From the NCBI GenBank assembly GCA_016869025.1, contig VGFA01000004.1, positions 62,001-126,000 of the forward strand: 64,000 nt of DNA. Reading direction: 5' to 3'. The DNA comes from Armatimonadota bacterium. GTDB lineage: Bacteria; Sysuimicrobiota; Sysuimicrobiia; Sysuimicrobiales; Humicultoraceae. Positions within the stretch are counted from its first letter, which is position 1. Each line of letters begins with the position of its first letter. Of this stretch, positions 1 to 8,666 are shown piece after piece. The notes beneath the pieces were generated by a model. The model was not told where the DNA came from, searched no databases, and saw only the letters and a program-made list of their open reading frames with translations. A program made the translations under genes and the position numbers.

Positions 1-213
1 CAGGTAGCCGCTGGTCCGCAGAAAGCCGTAGCCCTCCGGCATGATCTCCAGGATCCCGGCGCGAATCAGCAGGCCCGCATCTTCGGTCTGCTTCTGAAGC
101 ACGCGCATTATCAGCTCCTGCTTCCGGTAGCGCCGGTAGTTGGCTATGTTGAGATCGCGGGCCATATCCTGAAGGTCCGCGAGGGTCTTGGCTTCGAGTT
201 CGGCTATCGGCAC
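1..213 (-). CDS. rho: Transcription termination factor Rho, N-terminal part (cut by window edge)
   Basis: This is the first 71 residues of the RNA-binding helicase that ends transcription at Rho-dependent sites; the rest lies outside the window. The visible part holds the N-terminal helical bundle (ELEAKTLADLQDMARDL, then YRRYRKQELIMRVL) and the start of the RNA-binding cold-shock-like domain (GILEIMPEGYGFLR), both characteristic of Rho. The start is a GTG at 211-213, preceded by the good ribosome binding site AGAGGTGA. It is last in a minus-strand run after the transaldolase gene. A transaldolase-rho neighbourhood is also found in Firmicutes, which supports the call. A functional Rho would matter here because most hairpins in this window lack a U-tract. 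Confidence 0.93.
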   Translation of the reverse strand, partial: MPIAELEAKTLADLQDMARDLNIANYRRYRKQELIMRVLQKQTEDAGLLIRAGILEIMPEGYGFLRTSGYL

Positions 214-256
214 GGCTAGATCACCTCTCGTATTCGGTCCCCACCGCGGCGAGGGC

Positions 257-931
257 TCAGCCGCGCGGGGTGCGCCGGGCCTGGAGTTCTACCTGAAGCC
301 GGCGGGCGTCCGCCATGAACTTCTCGAGCCCGATGTCGGTCATCGGGTGGTTGAAGAGCTGCTCCATGACCCTAAACGGCATCGTGGCCACGTGGCAGCC
401 GGCCAGCGCGGACTGGATCACGTGAACCGGGTGCCGGAGACTCGCCGCCAACACCTTCGTCTCGAACCCGTAGTTCCGGTACGCGTCGCAGATGTCGCGC
501 ACGAGCTCCATGCCGTCGGCGCCCGCGTCGTCCAGGCGCCCGACGAACGGGCTTACGTAGGTCCCGCCGGCTTTCGCGGCTATAAGCGCCTGGGCCAGTG
601 AGAACACGAGCGTGACGTTGCACCGAATGCCCTTGGCGCGCAGCGCACGCAGTGCCCGAACGCCCTCGGGCGTGATCGGGACCTTCACGACCACATTGGG
701 AGCCCAGGTGGCGAACTCCTCACCCTCCCGAATCATCCCATCGGCGTCGGTTGCCGTCGTCTCGACGCTCACCGGGCCAGGGCAGATCGAACAGATCTCC
801 AGGATCAGGTCCTTGTGCTCGCGGCCTTCCTTGGCAACGTGGGTGGGGTTCGTGGTGACCCCGTCGAGGATGCCCCACGACTGCGCGGCACGGATCTCCT
901 CTATGCTGGCGGTGTCGACGAAGAACTCCAT
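257..931 (-). CDS. Transaldolase, fructose-6-phosphate aldolase type
   Basis: A 224-residue TIM-barrel protein of the short transaldolase/FSA family (TalC/MipB), which moves or cleaves a dihydroxyacetone unit from sugar phosphates through a Schiff base. The N-terminal MEFFVDTASIEEI, the loop GVTTNPT (24-30), the Schiff-base lysine K83 in VVVKVPIT, and SPFVGRLDD are all present. Length is normal for the family. The start ATG lies six bases past the stop of the SLH gene, and the ribosome binding site GGAAGG overlaps that stop, so the two are probably translationally coupled. Sequence alone does not separate true transaldolase from fructose-6-phosphate aldolase activity. A non-oxidative pentose-phosphate role is the more likely one. 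Confidence 0.9.
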   Translation of the reverse strand: MEFFVDTASIEEIRAAQSWGILDGVTTNPTHVAKEGREHKDLILEICSICPGPVSVETTATDADGMIREGEEFATWAPNVVVKVPITPEGVRALRALRAKGIRCNVTLVFSLAQALIAAKAGGTYVSPFVGRLDDAGADGMELVRDICDAYRNYGFETKVLAASLRHPVHVIQSALAGCHVATMPFRVMEQLFNHPMTDIGLEKFMADARRLQVELQARRTPRG

Positions 932-936
932 TGCCG

Positions 937-2436
937 CTACCTTCCGGTGGCCTCGATGTACATGACCTCTGCGGCCTCGGTCGGACGCAGCATCTTGAGC
1001 GTGTCCCCGGGCCGCAGTTGCATCAGCAGTACCGGTTGATCGTTCCGGTAGATCGCGCTGACTACCGCCACCCGGTGCGATCGAACCTGGCGGTTCGCGT
1101 CCTCGACGACCACAACCGGAGGCGGTCCGCCGCGCATCTCGCGCAGCGTCGCGGTCACGAAGTCATAGCGACCGGCTGCCTCCATCAGGACGTTGAGCGC
1201 AAAGATCGCCTCGCCGCGGTTGGCGGTCCGTGCCGGCCGGAAGGTGTTGTCGGATAGGGGAAGGACGATCTTGCGGTCAATGGCCACCACCACGCTCCCG
1301 CGGATCTCGGTCGGGATATCGCGCGCGTCGGCCACCATCAGCGTGTCGTTGGCGCGGCGCAGTGCCTCCACCTCCAGGCCCATGGCGCGCACGACGAACG
1401 CCGCCAGTTCGGCCCTGGTCACCGGCTGGCGCGGCCTGAACGTGTTGTCGGGGTACGCGGAGATGAGCCCGCGCTGAAACGCGATCAGGACCGTCGTGGG
1501 GTTCTCCTTGGTCGTGTGCACCGCGACCAGCTCGTAGCGGCCCGGCCGGACCGGCTGTGAGTTTTGGTCGAGCTGGAGCCAGAAGGTTTCGAACTTCATA
1601 GACTGATTGGCGGCCAGGGACACTGGCCGTTCCACCGGGACGAACGGCCGGTTCAGCGACCAGCGCGCCACCTCGTTCCCGTCCGCGTCGCGGATCACGA
1701 AGTCGTGGAACTGCGAGGTCGTGTACTCAAACGCGACGTCCTGCAGCAGGAACACCTTGAGTCCTGGCTTGACCTGGACCGTGCCCTCGTCGTAGAGCTC
1801 AACGGTCGAGCCGTCCGCGCGCGCCTCCAGTACCCGGAACCTCGCCACCTTTCCCCGCGTCACTCCGGCCGCGGTGCGGGTCTCGGTGTACAGCTCGCCC
1901 TCCATACCCGCCTTCAGCTCATCGCGGTCACTCATCTTGATGCGCGTGCGGCCGCGGTCCGGGGACAGGAACTCGGTCTCACGGCCCGCACCATCGTTGG
2001 CGATCGTGAAGGTGAGCGTTATCTTCTCGTCTGGACCGTACGTGGTCTTGTTTGTGACCAGGGCATACCGGACAGTACCCTTCCTTACCTCGGTCTTCGT
2101 GGCCGAGACCGTGCCCATGATCGAGGCCGCGGCCACGGCCATCCGGTCGGCGGCTGGAATCTGGTCCACGTCGCGGAAGTCGGGCGGACGCACACCGCCC
2201 GTTGGGATGCCGAGCGCGCGGGCCAGGAACAGCGCCATGTCCAGCCGGGTGAGGGGCTCGTCAGGGGCCAGCCGGCCGTCGGGCAGGCGAATAGCCAGTC
2301 CCTTCGCGGCCATCCGCTCCGCGGCCCGCCGCGATGGGTGCGTGCTCATGTCCGTGAAGATCTGTGCAGTAGCCGGGCCTGCGGCCAGGGCAATCAAGAC
2401 GAAAACCGCGGCCACGCGTGTGCGAATCGTCATCAC
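937..2436 (-). CDS. Secreted S-layer-homology protein with central BsuPI-like domain
   Basis: A 499-residue exported protein. Residues 1-25 form a signal peptide ending in PATAQ. An S-layer-homology-like segment covers about 27-110 (FTDMSTHPSRRAAERMAAKG; LTRLDMALFLARALGI). A beta-rich domain at about 118-320 resembles the BsuPI intracellular-proteinase-inhibitor fold (YGPDEKITLTFTIANDG; SLAANQSMKFETFWLQL; PGRYELVAVHT). A second SLH segment follows at about 325-430 (GLISAYPDNTFRPRQPVTRAE). The C-terminus is a small unassigned beta domain. SLH modules usually hold proteins to secondary cell-wall polymer or to outer-membrane-associated peptidoglycan, so this is probably a surface or wall protein. 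The SLH-BsuPI-SLH sandwich is uncommon to my knowledge. It lies between argS and the transaldolase gene, and its function is unknown. Confidence 0.8.
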   Translation of the reverse strand: MMTIRTRVAAVFVLIALAAGPATAQIFTDMSTHPSRRAAERMAAKGLAIRLPDGRLAPDEPLTRLDMALFLARALGIPTGGVRPPDFRDVDQIPAADRMAVAAASIMGTVSATKTEVRKGTVRYALVTNKTTYGPDEKITLTFTIANDGAGRETEFLSPDRGRTRIKMSDRDELKAGMEGELYTETRTAAGVTRGKVARFRVLEARADGSTVELYDEGTVQVKPGLKVFLLQDVAFEYTTSQFHDFVIRDADGNEVARWSLNRPFVPVERPVSLAANQSMKFETFWLQLDQNSQPVRPGRYELVAVHTTKENPTTVLIAFQRGLISAYPDNTFRPRQPVTRAELAAFVVRAMGLEVEALRRANDTLMVADARDIPTEIRGSVVVAIDRKIVLPLSDNTFRPARTANRGEAIFALNVLMEAAGRYDFVTATLREMRGGPPPVVVVEDANRQVRSHRVAVVSAIYRNDQPVLLMQLRPGDTLKMLRPTEAAEVMYIEATGR

Positions 2437-2685
2437 AGGTGCGCCTCCCTCGGGGTCACCGATGGCGTGCAGGTCTATCAGGACTGTTCACTGCGCGATT
2501 TGTGGTTCGAACATCGTCTGGGACACAACCCCGGAAGTTTCGTTTGGACCGGAGATTGAGAGCGGCAAGCGGCGACCGCGCACCTGCCACCGGTAGGTCT
2601 TTAGATATTCGTAACACACAGGCCGATGCCATTGCAATAGCAATCCCGGCCGAATTGAACCGGCGCCGATCAGGCAGGCCTCCGA

Positions 2686-4359
2686 TCACATGCTGTCGGG
2701 AGCTGAAACCCCCAGCAGCCCCAGAGTGCGCCGCAGCACGATCCGGGTTGCCTCGACCAGGGCCAGCCGGGCGGCGGTCAGATCTGGATCATCGGTGAGG
2801 ACGCGGCAGTGTGTGTAGAAGAGATGGAAGGCCTCTGCGACCTCGCGGGCGTAGGAGCAGAGACGGTGGGGCTCGCGCCGAGTGCCCGCCAGCCGGATGA
2901 CCTCGGGGAGTTCGCCCAGGGCGTGGATCAGGGCGGCCTCGCGTTCGTCGGCCAGGCGCTCCAGCGAGAGGTCCAGGGATGAGCAGGCGCCCATGCCCTT
3001 TGCCTTCCCGGCCGCCTCGCGCAGGATGCCGGCGATGCGCGCATGGGCGTACTGCACATAGTACACGGGGTTGTCCTGCGAGTGCTGCAGCGCAAGCGCG
3101 ACGTCGAAGTCCATGGGAACCGCGGGCGAGGCCATCGCGAAGAAGTACCGGGCAGCGTCCACACCCACCGCGTCAATCAGTTCCCGCAGGGTCACGAACT
3201 CGCCGCTGCTCTTGGACATGCGCAGGGACTCACCCGCGTTCTTCAACCGCACGTGCTGGTAGATCAGGATCTCCAGGGCCTCGGGCGAGACGCCCAGGGC
3301 GGCCAGCCCGCCCTTGACGCGGGCCACGTCGCCGATGTGGTCAATGGCCCAGACGTTTATCATCAGGTCGAAGCCGCGCGCCAGCTTGTCGAGATGGTAG
3401 GCAATGTCGCTGCCGAAGTAGGTCCACTCGCCCGTGGGTTTCACGATCACCCGGTCCTTGTCGTCGCCAAAACTGGTCGAGCGAAACCAGGTCTTGCCAT
3501 CGGCATCGTAGATGTAGCCGCGAGCCCGAAGCTCGGCGAGCGCCCGGTCCACGGCCCCTGAGCGGATCAGCCCGCGCTCGCTGAACCATGTATCAAACCT
3601 CACACCAAAGCGCTCGAGCACCTCTCTGATCTCCGCGACGACCGCAGTCACGCTCACGTCCCGGATGTGGTCGAGGCGCTCGTCCTGGGAGGCCCGCAGC
3701 CATCTGTCACCGTCGTCCGCGACGATCCGGCCTGCCAGGTCCTTGACGTACTCGCCAGGATAGCCCTCCTCGGGGAACGGCGTGGTCTGCCCGAGCATGT
3801 TCAGATAGCGGGCCTCAACCGAGCGCGCCAGGTTGTGTACCTTCTGGCCGGCATCGTTCATGTAGTACTCGCGCGAGATCGAGAATCCGAGAGCCCCCAA
3901 CAGGCTGGCCAGCACGTCGCCTATGACCGCGTTGCGGCCGGCGCCGACGTGGAGCGGGCCCGTGGGGTTGGCGCTGACGAACTCAACGTTCACGCGCCGA
4001 CCCGCGCCGATAGTCTGCAGGCCGTAGCCGTCCCCGAGCCGGCAGATCGTCGCAACCATGTCGCGCTTCCAGGGCCAGGCAACGGTCAGGTTGACAAACC
4101 CGGGGCCGGCGACATCGAGGCGCTCGATGCGATCAGGTGGAGGCGCATACGCCTCTATCAGGCGTTGTGCGATCTCGCGCGGCACTCCGCCGGACTGCTT
4201 GGCAAGCAGCAAAGCGGCGTTGGTCGCATAGTCGCCGTGCCGGCGATCCCTGGGGACCTCCACGTCGAACGACGGCACATCACCCGAGGGAATCGCGCCG
4301 GATTCCATGGCCCTGGTGATGGCGTCCCGGATCTCCTGTCTCAGGGCATCGCGAAACAT
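2686..4359 (-). CDS. argS: Arginyl-tRNA synthetase
   Basis: A class I aminoacyl-tRNA synthetase of 557 residues, charging tRNA-Arg in the cytoplasm. Domains in order are the N-terminal additional domain (about 1-110), the catalytic Rossmann fold with SANPTGPLHVGAGRNAVIGD (HIGH region) and LRMSKSSGEFVTL (KMSKS region), and the DALR anticodon-binding helices ending in RRTLGLLGVSAPDSM. The ATG at 4357-4359 is chosen because family homology begins at MFRDALRQEI; the same frame stays open 48 codons further upstream but that stretch is arginine-rich noise. The HIGH motif reads HVGA, without its second histidine; degenerate forms of this position occur in other bacterial ArgRS. The gene starts 16 bases after the anmK stop. 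Confidence 0.95.
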   Translation of the reverse strand: MFRDALRQEIRDAITRAMESGAIPSGDVPSFDVEVPRDRRHGDYATNAALLLAKQSGGVPREIAQRLIEAYAPPPDRIERLDVAGPGFVNLTVAWPWKRDMVATICRLGDGYGLQTIGAGRRVNVEFVSANPTGPLHVGAGRNAVIGDVLASLLGALGFSISREYYMNDAGQKVHNLARSVEARYLNMLGQTTPFPEEGYPGEYVKDLAGRIVADDGDRWLRASQDERLDHIRDVSVTAVVAEIREVLERFGVRFDTWFSERGLIRSGAVDRALAELRARGYIYDADGKTWFRSTSFGDDKDRVIVKPTGEWTYFGSDIAYHLDKLARGFDLMINVWAIDHIGDVARVKGGLAALGVSPEALEILIYQHVRLKNAGESLRMSKSSGEFVTLRELIDAVGVDAARYFFAMASPAVPMDFDVALALQHSQDNPVYYVQYAHARIAGILREAAGKAKGMGACSSLDLSLERLADEREAALIHALGELPEVIRLAGTRREPHRLCSYAREVAEAFHLFYTHCRVLTDDPDLTAARLALVEATRIVLRRTLGLLGVSAPDSM

Positions 4360-4375
4360 CGCCTTACTATACCAC

Positions 4376-5587
4376 CTATCCCGTGCGGGATACCGGCGCG
4401 CAGGGCGCAGACGCCAGGGGCGCCGGCGTGAACTTGCCCAGCACGCGCGGCCCGGCCGCCCCGGTCGCGGCCGGCACGTTCGTGGCCAGCCCGGCCACAG
4501 CATCCGAGGCCAGCAGCGCGAACGCCATCGCCTCCTTCAGTTTGCCGTCTATCCCGAACTCCTCGCAACGGTAGACCGGAAGGCCCAGGCCGGAGGCGAT
4601 GCGGCCGCGCAGGAAGTCGTTGTAGGATCCGCCGCCTCCCAGCACCACCTCGTCCAACCCGGATCGGGGAATCAGGAACTCGCGGTAGGCCCACACGATC
4701 GAATCCGCTGTAAGCGCCGAGACCGTTGCCACGGTATCCTCTGGGCCGAGCCCGCGGCGGAGCGCCTGCTCAACGAGTTCGGCGGCAAACGGCTTGCCGT
4801 AGACCTCCCGCCCCGTGGTCTTGGGAGGTGAGAGCCGGAGGAAAGGATCGCCCAACAGCTCGTCCAGCCAGCCCTCGTGCACCCTTCCCCGGGAGGCCAT
4901 AGCGCCCCCGTGGTCGTATGCCTGGGCACCGCCGGTGATGAGCTGCACCAAGCCGTCAATCAGCATGTTGCCGGGGCCGGTGTCGAACGCCAGGGCGTCG
5001 CCTGGACCGCATCCGGCCGGCAGATAGGTGACGTTGCCGATACCTCCAATGTTCTGCACCGCACGCGTGCGCGCGGGATGCCGGAACACGACCAGGTCGA
5101 AGTACGGCACCAGCGGCGCGCCGTGCCCGCCGGCGGCGATGTCGGCCACCCGGAAGTCGGCCACAACCGGCAGGCCGGTGCGCTCCGCGATCACCGCCGC
5201 TTCCCCCACCTGCAGCGTCGCGCCGTCCGGGGCAGGGATATGCCAGACAGTCTGGCCGTGCGAGCCGATCAGGTCCACCTCTGCCGGACGCAGTCCGGCC
5301 TGGGAGATCACCGCCAGTGCAGCGTCCGCGAAGAGAGAGCCCAGCCGGAAGTTGAACCGGCACAGGCGATCCACCGAGGCGGTCGCTGGATTGAACATGG
5401 AGAACAGCTCGTCGCGATCCGCGTCGGAGAAGGGCTTCGTCAGGCCGGCGACCAGCCGTAACCGTGCCTCCAACCCGGCGCCGTTGATCTCGACGAGAGC
5501 GGCGTCAATCCCGTCGGCCGAGGTGCCGGAGATCAGGCCCACGACGCGCTTCGGATCCCGGCGCGCCAGGTCAGCCGCTTCACGCAT
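4376..5587 (-). CDS. anmK: Anhydro-N-acetylmuramic acid kinase
   Basis: AnmK opens the 1,6-anhydro ring of anhMurNAc and phosphorylates it, giving MurNAc-6-phosphate for MurQ. The ASKHA-type kinase features are clear: GLISGTSADGIDAALVEI near residue 18 (phosphate 1), LIGSHGQTVWHIP in the middle, QNIGGIGNVTYLP, and LAFDTGPGNMLIDGLV. Length is 403 residues against about 370 usually; the excess is at the termini. The start is ATG at 5585-5587 with the ribosome binding site GCAGGTG, so the gene overlaps murQ by 8 bases; a longer open frame upstream is antisense noise. Its substrate would be made by the lytic transglycosylase at 60061-62097 and NagZ at 32592-34250. Confidence 0.95.
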   Translation of the reverse strand: MREAADLARRDPKRVVGLISGTSADGIDAALVEINGAGLEARLRLVAGLTKPFSDADRDELFSMFNPATASVDRLCRFNFRLGSLFADAALAVISQAGLRPAEVDLIGSHGQTVWHIPAPDGATLQVGEAAVIAERTGLPVVADFRVADIAAGGHGAPLVPYFDLVVFRHPARTRAVQNIGGIGNVTYLPAGCGPGDALAFDTGPGNMLIDGLVQLITGGAQAYDHGGAMASRGRVHEGWLDELLGDPFLRLSPPKTTGREVYGKPFAAELVEQALRRGLGPEDTVATVSALTADSIVWAYREFLIPRSGLDEVVLGGGGSYNDFLRGRIASGLGLPVYRCEEFGIDGKLKEAMAFALLASDAVAGLATNVPAATGAAGPRVLGKFTPAPLASAPCAPVSRTG

Positions 5588-6548
5588 CACCTGCCCCCTC
5601 TCGGCTCGTCCCCTCGCCTGCGGCCTCGATCGCCTCCCGGACAAACCCGCCCGCGCGATCCAGCAGCCGCTCGGCCTCCCCGCGCTCCACCGCGGCCAAC
5701 GCCATGACGATCGCCACCTTGGCACTGCCGCCGGCCTGGTCCAGCAGCCGGCCGGCGGCTTCGGAATCCAATCCGGTCGCCTGCGCCACCATGCGCTGCG
5801 CGCGGGCGGCCAGCTTGTTGTTGCTGGGGGACATGTCCACCATCAGGTTCGAGTACACCTTGCCCAGCCGCACCATGACCGTGGTGCTGAGCATGTTCAG
5901 CACCATCTTCTGAGCCGTTCCGGCCTTCATGCGCGTCGAGCCGGTCAGAACCTCGGGCCCTGTCGCCGGAGCAATAGGGATGTCCGCCAACCGGGCCAGC
6001 GGCGAGCCGGGAGCGTTGCACAGGCCGACCACGGTGCAGCCGCGCCTGATGGCCTCTCCGACGGCGCCGAGCACGAATGGCGTCACGCCGCTCGCGGCGA
6101 TCGCCACAACCGCGTCGTTGGGCCCCGCGTCCAGTCGCGCGAGCTCCGAAGCGCCCGAAGCGCCGTCGTCCTCGGAGGGCCCCGCAGAACCTATCGTGGC
6201 CTGCACGCCCCCGGCGATGATGACCGGAACGACCTCCGGCTCGACCCCGAAGGTGGGCGGCCACTCCAGCGCGTCGAGCAGGCCTATCCTCCCGCTGGTG
6301 CCTGCGCCGATGTAGACGACGCGTCCCCCAGAACGCAAGGACCGAACCATGGCCTCCACCGCCCTGGAGATGTTGGGGATCTCCGCGGCCACGGCATCAG
6401 GGACGGCGCGATCCTCCAGGTTGATGGCGCGCAGTATCTCCTCGGTGGAGAGGCGGTCCAGCTCCATGGTCCTGGGATTGCGCTGCTCCGTCTCCAGTTC
6501 CCAGTAGTTCACCTGGGACCGTTGATCAGGCGGTACCATCGCCATCAC
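5580..6548 (-). CDS. murQ: N-acetylmuramic acid 6-phosphate etherase
   Basis: MurQ cleaves the lactyl ether of MurNAc-6-phosphate, giving GlcNAc-6-phosphate and D-lactate. The 322-residue protein has the family N-terminus (TEQRNPRTMELDRLSTEEIL), a SIS sugar-phosphate-binding domain with YIGAGTSGRIG (79-89), the catalytic acid E95 in DALEWPPTFG, and the later NAPGSPLARLADIPIAPATG and STRMKAGTAQKMVLN segments. It overlaps anmK downstream by 8 bases and the kinase gene upstream by 23 bases, so all are likely co-translated. Methionines at residues 1, 2 and 4 are alternative starts. The product would feed NagA (31324-32595). Confidence 0.96.
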   Translation of the reverse strand: MMAMVPPDQRSQVNYWELETEQRNPRTMELDRLSTEEILRAINLEDRAVPDAVAAEIPNISRAVEAMVRSLRSGGRVVYIGAGTSGRIGLLDALEWPPTFGVEPEVVPVIIAGGVQATIGSAGPSEDDGASGASELARLDAGPNDAVVAIAASGVTPFVLGAVGEAIRRGCTVVGLCNAPGSPLARLADIPIAPATGPEVLTGSTRMKAGTAQKMVLNMLSTTVMVRLGKVYSNLMVDMSPSNNKLAARAQRMVAQATGLDSEAAGRLLDQAGGSAKVAIVMALAAVERGEAERLLDRAGGFVREAIEAAGEGTSREGAGDA

Positions 6549-7488
6549 CTCGTTCGCGCCACGCGGTCTCCACGCCGGCCGCTCGCGCCGCCAGCAACGC
6601 GGCGCCGATCTCGGGCGGAAAACGGGCAGGCGTCAGCACGGCCGGGCACGCGCGGGCGTCCAGCGCCTTCATCATCAGCCCGGCCACCGGTCCCTCCTCG
6701 CCCAGCACCCCTCCCGTCGCCACCAGCGTGAACCTGTTCTGCATCCAACCCAAGGCACGCGCAACCGCGGCCACCATCGTGGCAAGCCCATCGCCAGCCC
6801 GCTCCAGGATGCGCGCTGCCACAGGGTCTCCCGCGGCCGCGGCGTCTATCGCAAGCGGGGCGATCGAAGCGATCTCATCAATGCTCGCGCCGCGCACGGC
6901 GGCCTTGAGCGCCGTAAGCGAAGCGATGCCGAATCGTGCCCGGACCGCATCGGCCACGAGAGTGGGGGCCCCGCGACCGTCGTGGGCGCGCATCGCGGCC
7001 CGCAGGACTGCGCGGCCGATCGAGTAGCCGCTACCCTCGTCGTCGAGGAGCGGTCCCCACCCGCCGGCACGCGCCCGTCGGCCGTGCTCGTCCACCCCGA
7101 ACGCTATGGAACCGGTGCCGGATATGATGACCACGCCGGGCGCCAGCGCTGTGCCGCCTGCCAGCGCGGCCGCGGCGTCGTGATCCACGTGCACGATCCG
7201 GGCGATGTTCGCCCGGGTGAGCGCGCCGATCAGCTGCTCACGGATTGCCGGGTCGTCTGCGCCGGCCAGCCCGGCTCCCAGCGCATCTATCGGCTCGCCC
7301 ACGCCGGAGGTGGCCAGTGCCTCGCGCGCCGCGGCCACGACCACGGCCGCGGCCTCCTCGGGCTCCCGATGGTAGGCGCTCGAGGAACGCACCGACGCGG
7401 TCGCCAGCACCAACCCGGTCGAGGAGACCACCGCAGCGCGGGTCTTCGATGCGCCGCCATCCACCCCGACCAGCACCGCGTCAGCCAT
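6526..7488 (-). CDS. BadF/BadG-type N-acetylglucosamine or N-acetylmuramic acid kinase
   Basis: A 320-residue ASKHA-fold sugar kinase of the BadF/BadG/BcrA/BcrD group, which includes eukaryote-type GlcNAc kinase and bacterial MurK. It shows the phosphate-1 loop VGVDGGASKTRAAVV near the N-terminus, VIISGTGSIAFGVDEHG (phosphate 2), GGWGPLLDDEGSGYSIGRAVL (a signature of GlcNAc kinases), and LVATGGVLGEEGPV (adenosine region). ATG at 7486-7488 is the start; the upstream extension of the frame is not homologous. Position between the AmiE-like gene and murQ argues for phosphorylation of free GlcNAc and/or MurNAc from cell-wall turnover. Substrate preference cannot be told from sequence. Confidence 0.88.
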   Translation of the reverse strand: MADAVLVGVDGGASKTRAAVVSSTGLVLATASVRSSSAYHREPEEAAAVVVAAAREALATSGVGEPIDALGAGLAGADDPAIREQLIGALTRANIARIVHVDHDAAAALAGGTALAPGVVIISGTGSIAFGVDEHGRRARAGGWGPLLDDEGSGYSIGRAVLRAAMRAHDGRGAPTLVADAVRARFGIASLTALKAAVRGASIDEIASIAPLAIDAAAAGDPVAARILERAGDGLATMVAAVARALGWMQNRFTLVATGGVLGEEGPVAGLMMKALDARACPAVLTPARFPPEIGAALLAARAAGVETAWRERGDGDGTA

Positions 7489-7505
7489 CAGGACCGGCCT
7501 CAGGG

Positions 7506-8666
7506 TCAGCCATCGAGGGCCTCGATCACCGCGTCGTGGAACGCCGGGCGGAAGACCTGAATGTCCTCCCGCTGCGCGGCAGGATGCACCCGGTTGGTCA
7601 ACAGCACTACCACAAGGTCGCGCGCCGGATCCACCAGCAACGAGGTCCCTGTGAAACCGGTGTGGCAGAACGCCTGCGTCGAAGCGCGCGCGCCGGCAGA
7701 GGGCCCTCCCTGCAGGCTCCACCCGAGCCCTCTTCGCCCCGGCCCCGGTTCCCGCGTCTGGTCCCGCGTGGCCTCCGCAACGGTCGCCGCACGCAGGACG
7801 CGCGCGCCGTCCAATGCTCCACCGCGCAGCATGGCCGCGCCGAACCGCGCAACTTCCCCGGCGGTGGCGAACAGCCCGGCGTGACCCGCCACCCCGCGCC
7901 CCAGGTGCCAGGCGTTGCCGTCGTGCACCTCGCCTCGCAGCAGGTAGGTTCGCCAGGCGAAAGCGCGGCCCAGTCCCTGCTCGCGGGCCTTCGTCCGCTC
8001 AAAGTCGTTTCCGACCTCGGTGGCGGCGCAGCGCGTCCGCCATGCCAGCAGCGGTGCGAACCGCATCGTACCAAGTCCCAGTGGCCCGAAGATGTGCGCA
8101 CGCGCATGGGCGTCGAGGGGCATCCCGGATAGGCGCTCCACCAGATACCCCAGCACGATGAACCCCAGATCGCTGTACTCCATCCGCGACCCGGGCGGCG
8201 CCAGGGCGGGCGTGGCGCAGATGCGCTCCACCGCTCCTTCTATGGATCGGCAGGCGCCCGCGCGCTCTACTCCTCCCCCCGAACGACGCGGGAGGTAGAG
8301 CATCTCCCAAGCAGGGAGCCCCGAAGTGTGCGCCAGCAGGTGGCGCACCGTAGCCCCTTCCTTCCCTCCCCGGGCGAAGCGAGGCAGGTATGCCGCGACC
8401 GGGGCATCGAGATCAACGGCGCCTCGCTCCCAGAGCTGGAGCACGGCGGTCGCCGTGGCCAGCGGCTTGGTCAAACTGGCCAGGTCGAACACCGTCCCCA
8501 CCAACATCGGGCGTCGCCTGGGCACTACCTGCGCGTCGCCAAACGCCTCGTGCAGCAGCAGGGCGCTCCCTCTCACGACCGCGACAACCGCTCCTGGGAA
8601 GACACCGTCCCGCAGCCCCTCTGCCACGAGCGCCCTCACCGCTTCGCGCACGCGCACGGCCGTCAT
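7506..8666 (-). CDS. Serine beta-lactamase-fold hydrolase, AmiE/YbbE-like
   Basis: A 386-residue protein of the class C beta-lactamase/penicillin-binding-like family. The active-site triad elements are visible: S64-L-T-K67 in DLASLTKPLATA, Y164-S-D in RMEYSDLGFIVLG, and HTGFTGTSLLVDP in place of the KTG box. No signal peptide is seen, so it is probably cytoplasmic. In Bacillus subtilis a related protein, AmiE, is encoded beside murQ, nagZ and a MurR regulator and removes the peptide from MurNAc-peptides. The same neighbourhood here suggests the same job on imported muropeptides. The ATG overlaps the upstream permease stop as ATGA. Other members of the fold are esterases or D-aminopeptidases, so the exact bond cut is inferred. 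Confidence 0.82.
   Translation of the reverse strand: MTAVRVREAVRALVAEGLRDGVFPGAVVAVVRGSALLLHEAFGDAQVVPRRRPMLVGTVFDLASLTKPLATATAVLQLWERGAVDLDAPVAAYLPRFARGGKEGATVRHLLAHTSGLPAWEMLYLPRRSGGGVERAGACRSIEGAVERICATPALAPPGSRMEYSDLGFIVLGYLVERLSGMPLDAHARAHIFGPLGLGTMRFAPLLAWRTRCAATEVGNDFERTKAREQGLGRAFAWRTYLLRGEVHDGNAWHLGRGVAGHAGLFATAGEVARFGAAMLRGGALDGARVLRAATVAEATRDQTREPGPGRRGLGWSLQGGPSAGARASTQAFCHTGFTGTSLLVDPARDLVVVLLTNRVHPAAQREDIQVFRPAFHDAVIEALDG

Noticed and set aside
1564-2559. Long plus-strand open frame antisense to the SLH protein gene
   Set aside because: Composition is arginine/histidine/glycine-rich with no domain, as expected for an antisense frame of GC-rich coding DNA; the minus-strand gene has clear domains and a signal peptide.
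2437-2685. Possible small gene or regulatory RNA between argS and the SLH gene
   Set aside because: Only a small inverted repeat (ATTGC/GCAAT, 2631-2644) and a motif-free frame were seen; nothing supports a gene or a known riboswitch.
5028-6731. 567-codon plus-strand open frame across anmK and murQ
   Set aside because: It crosses two well-recognised minus-strand genes and shows no family features; a mirror frame of high GC content.
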